The position numbers and the translations under genes were made by a program. A stretch of 64,000 nucleotides of DNA from Tillus elongatus. Its lineage: Eukaryota > Arthropoda > Insecta > Coleoptera > Cleridae. Positions within the stretch are counted from its first letter, which is position 1. Every line of letters begins with the position of its first letter. Below, one piece after another: positions 55,747 to 64,000 of the stretch. The stretch covers positions 3,410,001 to 3,474,000 of the forward strand of contig OZ023269.1 in the NCBI GenBank assembly GCA_964006375.1, given 5' to 3'. The notes under the pieces are model-generated. The model had not been told where the DNA came from. It saw only the letters and a program-made list of their open reading frames with translations, and ran no database searches.

Positions 55747-57324
55747 ATGGCGCATTGAAAACGAAACAGTCTGATTTGCGTCCAGAGAATTTTTTTTAAG
55801 AAACGCTGAAACACGTCAATTTTAATATTGAGGGGGACATGTTTTGACATAAAACTCAACTTTGTCACATCAACCCCTTAAGGGTGGTGATAACAACCCT
55901 TATATTTTAAATACGGAACATGGGTCAAGTGTTACACCATTTGAAAGCTATTTCTTTTTTGAATTCAGCACAGTAATTTTTTCCAAAATACATTTTGGAG
56001 TTAGTTGCAAAGTTTCGACAAAGTGGTTCAGTAGTCAACAAAAAACGGGATCCTGAACGTGAATTTCCGGTTAGAAATGAGACTATTGAGATTGAAGTTT
56101 TAGGACAAATTGCTGCAGACCCAACTTTGAACACGAGAAGATTGGCCACTGTTTCAAACATTAAAAGAAGAACTATTCAGAGAATATTGAAGCATCGTAA
56201 ATTTCACCCGTATAAAATTCATCTTTTACAACAACTGTATGAAGATCATTTTGATCGGCAACTGGAGTTTTGTGAAGTTATGACTGCACGAATAGCTGAT
56301 AACGGGAACTTTCTGTTCAATATCTGTTTTTTAGACGAGTGTACGTTTTTATTAAACTCTACAGTCAATCGTCGTAATTGTCGTTATTGGGCAGATAATA
56401 ATCCAATAAAGTCCACACTCAAACTCCACAGAAATTGAATGTCTGGACTGGCATTTTTAGAGATCGTTTAATCGGACCAATTTTTCTTGATGGCAATTTG
56501 AGTGGCGAAACGTATTTGAAGTTACTATAAAATATCGTTTACCCTCTACTAATTGACATTGTTGAAAATGATGATCGCTATCAAGAAAATCAATTAGTGT
56601 TTTAACAAGATGGAGCTCCTCCGCAATTTTCACAACTTGTTGGGGAGTTTTTGAACAGAGAGTTTTCAGAGCAATGGATTGGGCGTAGAGGTGCTATTTA
56701 GTGGCCCCCTAGACACCGGATTTAACTCTTTTAGACTTCTTTCTATGAAGCCATTTAAGAGTAGAATTTAGGCAACAGAACCGGAGTCTCTGGAAGAATT
56801 ACGACGACGCATTGTTGAAGAATGCCGTCTAATAACTCCACAAATGCTCCAGAATGTCAGAGCTCGTTTTTGAACAAAATTTGTACTTTTGTATGGAAGC
56901 TGGTGGTCAACAATTTGAACACTTACTTAACTGAATAAACATTTTTGAACGTTTGGTTTTGTCTTTAGTTTATTTTAACGAAAAATTGATTAATTAGTGC
57001 ATTTCTTATCACAATGAATGAAATACGTTCTTGCAACTCCAACTGTGAATAATTTTTAAACGAGTTGATAAAACTTCCCAAAAAAAAAATAGTGTGTTGA
57101 ATTTAGAAAAGAGAAATCTTTCAAATTGTGTAAGACTCAACCCATGTTCCCTATTTAAAATATAAGGGTTGTTATCACCACCCTTAAGGGGTTGATGTGA
57201 CAAAGTTGAGTTTTATGTCAAAACATGTCCCCCTCAATATTAAAATTGACGTATTTCAGCGTTTCTTAAAAAAATATATCTGGCCGCAAATCGGTCTGTT
57301 TCGTTTTCAATGCGCCACCCTGTA
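55747..57324 (+). mobile_element. DD41D-type family 2 transposon with internal deletion (copy c)
   Basis: Left end ATGGCGCATTGAAAACG, right end TTTTCAATGCGCCACCCTGTA. About 350 bases between the left TIR and the transposase (including the internal inverted repeat and start codon) are missing at about 55983. Confidence 0.88.
55988..56934 (+). pseudogene. transposase of family 2 (copy c), truncated and frameshifted
   Basis: Starts mid-HTH (LELVAKFRQSGSVVNKK; ATG lost). Open to 56438 with HPYKIHLLQQLYEDHFDRQL, FLDECTF (Asp retained, Ser to Leu) and STVNRRNCRYWAD, then frameshift. Further breaks include TAA within the QQDG block (about 56604), TAG before WPPR (about 56700) and a base loss before SPDL. 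Ends VNNLNTYLTE-like matter before the stop at 56932-56934. Confidence 0.85.
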
Positions 57325-58183
<859 letters not shown>

Positions 58184-59857
58184 GGCTGGCGCATTGAAAA
58201 CGAAACAGACCGATTTTACGTCACGTCAATTTTAATATTGAGGGGGACATGTTTGGCATAAAACTCAACTTTGTCACATCAACCCCTTAAGGGTGGTGAT
58301 AACAACCCTTATATTTTAAATAGGGAACATGGGTCGAGTGTTACATCATTTGAAAGCTCTTTCTTTTCTGAATTCAGCACACTAATCTTTTTGGAAGTTT
58401 TATCATCTCGTTTAAAAATATTTCACAGTTGGAATTGCAAGAACGTATTTCATTCATTGTGATAAGAAATGCACTAATTAGTCAATTTTTCGTTAAAAAA
58501 AACTAAAAAACAAAACCAAACGTTCAAAAATGTTTATTCAGTGAAGTAAGTGTTCAAACTGTTGACCACCAGCTTCCATACAAAAGTACAAATTTTGTTC
58601 AAAACGAGCTCTGACATTCTGGAGCATTTGTGGAGTTATTAGACGGTTCAACAATGCGACGTTGTAATTTTTCTATAGACTCCGGCTCTGTTGCGTAAAT
58701 TCTGCTCTTTAAATGGCCTCATAGAAAGAAGTCTAAAGGAGTTAAATCTGGTGATCTAGGGGGCCACTCAATAGCACATCTACGCCCATTCCATTGCTCT
58801 GGAAACTTTCGGTTCAAAAACTCCCTAACACGTTGTCAAAAATGCGGAGGAGCTCCATCTTGTTGAAACACTAATTGATTTGCTTGATAGCGATCATCAT
58901 TTTCAACAATGTCAATTAGTAGAGGGTAAACGATATCTTCTAGTAACTCCAAATACGTTTCGCCACTCAAATTGCCATCAAGAAAAATTGGTCCGATTAA
59001 ACGATCTCCAAAAATGCCAGTCCAGATATTCAATTTCTGTGGAGTTTGAGTGTGGACTTCGTGAAAAATTCTTGGATTATTATCTGCCCGATAACGACAA
59101 TTATGACGAATGACTGTAGAGTTTAATAAAAACGTACACTCGTCTGAAAAACAGATATTGAACAGAAAGTTCCCTTTATCAGCTATTCATGCAGTCATAA
59201 CTTAACAAAACTCCAGCCGCCGATTAAAATCATCTTCATTCAGCTGTTGTACAAGATGAATTTTATACGGGTGAAATTTATGATGCTTCAATATTCGCTG
59301 AATAGTTCTTCTTTTGATGTTTGAAACAGTGGCCAATTTTCTCGTGCTCAAAGTTAGGTCTGCAGCATTTTGTCTTAAAACTTCAATCTCAGTAGTCTCA
59401 ATTTTCTCACCGGAAATTCACGTTCAGGATCCCAGTTTTTGTTGACTACTGAACCACTTTGTCGCAACTTTGCAACTAACTCCAAAATATATTTTCTGTT
59501 AACATGTCTGTTCGGATGTCGTTCATTAAACCAATTTGCGGTACGGTTGGCACACTCATCGTTTTTGAAAAAAAGAGTAATTATTTCAACTCTTTCTTCT
59601 ACAGAATACACCATTGTGAAATTAATTTTCGGTAGTACTATCAAGTATCAAACCGACCGATAAACTGAAATAATAAACCGCATTTCTCTCATTCCGATAA
59701 GAAATGTTCTGATAGTCAATTTTTTGTTTACAAACCAACAAAACATTGACTATCTGCATATTTCTTATCGGAATGAGTGAAATGCGATTTTGGATCTTCA
59801 ACTGTGAATAATTTTTAAACAACTTGATAAAACTTCCAAAAAGATTTACGTACTGAC
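58184..59857 (-). mobile_element. DD41D-type family 2 transposon, inverted, 5' outer TIR missing (copy d)
   Basis: The plus-left end GGCTGGCGCATTGAAAACG abuts a TA array. A ~30-base loss in the TIR (58215) is visible. The transposase is on the minus strand. The internal inverted repeat is at 59680-59795. The element stops near 59855, within the subterminal TIR, so it is truncated. Confidence 0.87.
58538..59614 (-). pseudogene. transposase of family 2 (copy d), frameshifted
   Basis: ATG at 59612-59614: MVYSVEERVEIITLFFKN, CANRTANWFNERHPNRHVN and ILELVAKLRQSGSVVNKN (the best-preserved N-terminus of the family), breaking near 59400. Later pieces: a FSDECTFLL region (about 59150), MNIWTGIFGDRLIGP and QQDGAPPHF (58836-59033), then a decayed third block (about 58740) and a C-terminal QFEHL before the TGA at 58538. 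Compared with copies a and c it keeps the D1 and D2 motifs but not one frame. Confidence 0.85.
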
Positions 59858-60139
59858 CCCACCAGTCACAGACATCATTGTCGGGGTGGAGAACTCAATC
59901 TAATTTCTTGGCAAGCATAATAAGCACTTCATACGTCAATTATCCAAAAGTTTCCTTTCAAACCAGATTTCAAAATTGAGAAATCAACAGTCAAAAAGCG
60001 AAATGCGAACTGTAAGAGATTTGAGGAGGAAAGATTGTTTCTATTGACAAAGGCAACAAAATTGATATTCTTGCTAAGGTCGAATAATTCGATAGAGTGT
60101 AAAAGCTCATCAGAACCAGTCTTTATCGGGAAAAAACAA
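59858..60139. other. unassigned spacer
   Basis: No gene; a short hairpin ACCCCACC..GGGGTGG lies at 59855-59900. Confidence 0.35.
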
Positions 60140-60419
60140 AAGACCCTCTTCCTGGTAGGACAACCCGGCTGTGGTCCGGGGACTAACTAAAAGAATAGGC
60201 CCATGGCAACTCCTGCCTGGTGCACGAGGCGACTAATCGGAGTCAAGTAGGTGGTAGTGGAATTTTCCTTTACGTGATATTCAAGGATTTTTTCACGCCC
60301 GAGGAGGTACCACCCCACACATCAAGGAGGCGGTGAAGTCCCAAGGTACGTTTCCGGTTCTGATGTATGAGTCGGTTTCCCTTATAAGCAAAAATGGTGA
60401 TGGCTCCTCCTTGTACAAA

Positions 60420-63005
60420 AGATTCCGGAGGTGAAATACCCCTGCCTTCGGATCTCCGGGAATAATCTTCTGGAATATATGTGGCCAAAATTCTAACCTG
60501 AACTCCGCCCACCATTTCCTCCAGGCTAATAGGCCCCAACTCCTCTTCCTCACCGAAACCCAAATCAGTGCCAAAACAGCCAACAATCACCTTAATTTCC
60601 CCGGATATGAGCTCCTTACTACCTTAAGCTTGCATGGAGGCGTGTGCTCATACGTCCGTAGCAATCTACCCTGCGCCAGACGCACAAATTTAGAAGCTGG
60701 AAGAAAAGACATACTATGGATAAAACTCTCTCTCAGGGCTGCAAATAAATTCATCTGTTGCATTTACCGGTCACCTTCTGACAACAACTTTGTCCAGCTC
60801 TTCGACTACCTTTCTGAAAAACGACCATCTGATTTAAGAATATCCTTCCTCCGAGGTCACTATTCTTTATGACTTCAATGTTCATAATAAGAAATGGCTA
60901 GGATCTTCAAAAACCGATCCACAAGGGAGAGAAGCGGGGCCTTTGCAGGCAGCAGTTCTTTAGCCAATATGGTTCAGCAACCTACTTACTTTCCTCGCAT
61001 CCCAACACACAGCTCACATTCCTTGGATCTCCTTCTTACTACAAAACTTGAATGCTATAAGATATCAGTCACCGCCCCACTTGGTCGCTCAGACCACGGC
61101 ATGCGCAATGCAACCCGAGGTCACACAGTCATCACACCTACGTATCGTTTGGCACTACAACTCCGCAAACTGGGACGAAATGCGGGATTACTTTTCCTCA
61201 TTTCCATGGGCGTCTGTCTACTTCTCTCATCCTAACCCCTCTGATATCTCACAAAACGTCACCGAAATTATCCAAGCTGGCATGGAGTTATTTATTCCAC
61301 GTACACAGAAAACCTTTTCAGCCACTCAAAAGCTTTGGTTCTCTAAATCCTGTGACAAGGCCAGACTTGAAAAGGTTAAAGCTCACAAAACGCTTTTACA
61401 CAAGCCCAGTCAAGAAAACCGTCAAGCATTTAAGGACGTAAGAAACCGCTATGTCCGCATTCTTTCTGAGGCAAAAACTCGTTTAATAACCACATCAAAA
61501 ACAAGGTCCTCTAAGTTCCAACGGCGGAAAACCCTTCTGGACTCTTGCTAAATCTATTGGGAATAATTTCTGCAAGAGCACGTTCCCACCTCTTGTCTCA
61601 GGGGATGAAATTGTTTCTACCGCCCTGGGCAAGGCTGAACTTTTTGCCTGGTTGTTCGCCGGCAATTCTACTCTCAACCCACCTCCAAATGTTCAACCAC
61701 CAACAGTCCCCAATGTCGCGCATAAAATGACGGATATCATTTTCAAAACCAAAAAGGTACGAAAGATGCTCTCTTCTCTTAATACATGGAAATCCTTTGG
61801 CCTTGACGAGGTTCCAGCAATTGTTCTCAAAAAATGCGCACCAGAACTTGCTCCTGTCCTGACTCGTCTGTTTCAGATATCTTACAATAGAGGCATATTC
61901 CCTAGTAACTGGAAAACTGCTCGAGTACAACCTGTCCCCAAGAAAGGATCCAAAGCGCTTCCTAGCACCTACAGGCCTATTTATCTCCTTTTAGTCGTCT
62001 CTAAAGTGATGGAAAAGTATATAAACACCGAATTACTAAAATTTCTTGAAAAACACAGTCTAATCCACGACAGGCAGTATGGATTCCGTCAGAGCAGATC
62101 GACTGCCGACCTCCTTTCCTTTGTCACCCATTCTTGGAGCAAGTCTATGGAACTACACGGTGAATCCCAGATTATCGCTCTAGACATATACAAAGCATTC
62201 GACCAGGTCTGGCACGCAGCGCTGCTTAATAAACTTCGGGCCTATGGCCTACCACCAAAACTCTGTACCTGGACAGCAAATTTACTCTCCAACCGGAGCA
62301 TTTTAGTTGTCGTGGATGGCCATTACTCTACACTGTATCCAATTAAGGCAGGAGTTCCTCAAGGTTCAGCTTCAGCCCCTACTTTGTTTCTTCTCCACAT
62401 CAATGACCTCCTTTCTAGCACATCTAACCCAGTTCACAGTTACGCGGACGACAGCACCCTCCACTAAAATATACAATATTTTAAGCCTGTCTCTTTAGCT
62501 CAATTAGATGAGAATCGCAGACTCATTGAGGGTTCTGTCTCCGTGAATCTCCAAAAATATTAGACTGGGGTAGTAGAAATCTTGTACAATTCAACCCCAC
62601 CAAATCGCAGTCTTGCCTTCTTTCTCATAAGAGATACACCAGCCCTAGACCCATCACAATGAACAATCAAGTTATTCAAAGTAATGGGTCCTTTTCACTT
62701 GTTGGCATTTCTGTGGATCGAAATCTCAATTGGCACCAACATGTCACATCAATTGCAGAAGCGGCTGCTAAGAAATTAGGTTTCCTCTTTCGGGATCGCA
62801 AATACTTTTCACCAGCTAATCTCTATGCCTTATATACTTCACAAATAAGGCCAAACTTCGAATACTGCTCTCACATCTGGGGTGCAGCTGCCGCTCGATA
62901 TCCTGGACTCCATTCAGAAGGGAGATATACGTCTCATCGGTGACCCTACCCTAACCCAAAGGCTACCATCCCTTGCCCAGTGACGTGACGTTGATGACAT
63001 CTCCC

Positions 63006-63097
<92 letters not shown>

Positions 63098-63326
63098 GCA
63101 CGGGCACTGCTCAGAGGAGCTTTCTTCCATAGTTCCTTCAGCTGCTGCCCCCAACAGATCTACCAGGGGAATAGAGCGAATGCCCGCTCTTTTGTCTCGA
63201 GGATTTCCAATTTTGTGGAATTCCTTGCGGGCACATGTTTTTCCTTCTCCTCCAAACCTTCAAACCTTCAGGTCCAGAATTAACAAGTTGCCTCTTTCCT
63301 CCTTGTCGACACCCACGGTACGATAG
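60420..63326 (+). pseudogene. LINE endonuclease/reverse transcriptase, disrupted (copy 2)
   Basis: Endonuclease: ICGQNSNLNSAHHFLQANRP, LLFLTETQISA, HGGVCSYVRSNL and ICCIYRSPSDN, then a damaged GDFN region (about 60860) and a deletion near the SDHG block. RT: an open piece 61652-62467 (271 codons) with LDEVPAIVLKK, NWKTARVQPVPKKG, KYINTELLKFLEKHSLI, YGFRQSRSTADLL, DIYKAFDQVWH and AGVPQGSASAPTLF up to YADDSTLH, then a stop (62465-62467). The C-terminal part (VGISVDRNLNWHQHVTSI, RDRKYFSPANLY) is open in another frame to 62943. The sequence is better preserved than copy 1 in RT and worse in the endonuclease. Confidence 0.9.
63011..63095. repeat. (TA)n array 14 inside LINE copy 2
   Basis: About 85 bases of TA between CTCCCTCTTT and TCTGCACGGGCAC. 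The orthologous site of copy 1 (32352-32372) reads CTCTCTCTGTTATAGATATC. Confidence 0.97.
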
Positions 63327-63369
63327 TATTTAGGTTGTAAGCCCTCGTGGTGTGTTGTTGAAATATAAA

Positions 63370-64000
63370 AGTACAGTCAAAAGTTGCATTAACTTAATAG
63401 ATGAGAATACCAGGAGCAGAGTCCACTTATCCAATCCAATTGTACTTTGCATCTCTGTCTACAAGCCGAAGAATGAAATGAGAGCAATAGTCTCTGGTAT
63501 CGGTTCCCCGACTTATGAACTTTCCAAATGGTTATCGAAAGAGCTCAGTATATTGGAAATTCAACCTCCTACTTTTTCGGTGAAAAAGTCCATTAAATCC
63601 ATTAATAGAATCAAGGATATTAAGTTATAGCCAAATGAAGTATTAATATATATTTATGTCAAGTCGTTGTTACCCAGAATATTTATCGATATAGCTCTTC
63701 AGTATCTTTAGGACATGCTTCATGATAACCAGCTATCAGATATGCCGGTGGAGGAATATATTAAGTTAACTCCACTATGCATGGCTAAGAGTTTTTTTCG
63801 AGTCGACGGAAAGTTTTATCGGCATACGGAGGGAACCACAATGGGCAGCCCATTGTCTCCCTTCCTTGCCGAACTCTTCATGAGTCGATTTGAGAGTGAC
63901 TTTGTTAGGGGGTGGAGTATTTTCCGAGATATGCCGATAATATTTTTCCCATATTTGACTTTAGTAAAGATAACATCAATAATTTTGTTAATAAGTTAAA
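63370..64000 (+). pseudogene. Penelope-like element reverse transcriptase, partial
   Basis: YKPKNEMRAIVSGIGSPTYE and LSKWLSKEL (63460-63560), then stops, then FFRVDGKFYRHTEGTTMGSP and SPFLAELFM (63795-63885). After a frame change comes YADN near 63935, where PLE RTs have a YxDD box. These are the early and central Penelope RT blocks; the GIY-YIG part would lie right of the window. Stops, a frameshift and the second catalytic Asp changed to Asn mark it as dead. Confidence 0.8.

Larger units (their letters stand above)
60140..63360 (+). mobile_element. CR1/Jockey-group LINE, copy 2 (longer 5' end, TA array inside)
   Basis: Reaches about 1 kb further 5' than copy 1 and includes most of the endonuclease. 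It ends at CCCTCGTGGTGTGTTGTTGA (63340-63360). A (TA)n array at 63011-63095 lies where copy 1 has TTATAGATAT. Confidence 0.88.

Noticed and set aside
60270..60590. Two overlapping minus-strand open frames
   Set aside because: They are antisense to the LINE endonuclease region, which has recognisable motifs on the plus strand.

Overview
The window is transposon-dense, AT-rich DNA from an animal nuclear genome, almost certainly an insect. Evidence: an errantivirus with gag, pol and a baculovirus-F-like env, R1-like and CR1/Jockey-group LINEs, Penelope-like elements (PLEs), a tRNA-headed SINE and many Tc1/mariner-superfamily elements. I see no complete host gene; the only host-like coding piece is a short exon-like ORF at about 50.3-50.5 kb. 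The species cannot be fixed from sequence alone.

Layout. 1-6968: minus-strand errantivirus (env cut by the window edge, intact pol and gag, Ser-type primer binding site, 5' LTR) next to a mariner-type transposase fragment. 7.2-7.6 kb: decayed tandem repeat. 8.55-10.61 kb: a dead 2-kb TIR transposon carrying a nested SINE. 10.8-13.4 kb: PLE remnant (RT end, GIY-YIG nuclease) with a hammerhead-ribozyme-like motif. 14.9-22.8 kb: hAT-like start, LINE pieces, SINE and a GC-rich repeat island. 22.9-26.4 kb: copies of a modular non-coding repeat carrying long (TA)n arrays. 26.4-29.3 kb: transposon end, SINE pieces and a foldback repeat. 30.1-32.7 kb: LINE copy 1. 32.7-37.3 kb: PLE and RTE-like scraps and SINE. 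37.8-39.3 kb: an intact DD41D-spacing transposon (364-aa transposase, 110-bp TIRs, TA duplication) abutting a 254-bp palindrome. 39.3-42.7 kb: modular repeat copies. 42.7-45.8 kb: R1-like LINE and a 599-bp palindrome. 46.8-53.2 kb: two more dead DD41D-type elements and modular repeats. 55.7-59.9 kb: two more copies of the first of these. 60.1-63.36 kb: LINE copy 2. 63.37 kb to the end: PLE RT.

How the parts relate. Only the errantivirus and the 37.8-kb transposon look capable of recent activity. The rest is a nested fossil record: SINEs inside modular repeats and transposons, transposon ends abutting (TA)n arrays, and elements broken at TA-rich points. The least familiar structure is a non-coding composite repeat with conserved module order S-(TA)n-A-C-S-(TA)n-B-D, ending in inverted repeats that contain GCGTCCAGAC. 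It recurs more than a dozen times on both strands and encodes nothing I can see.
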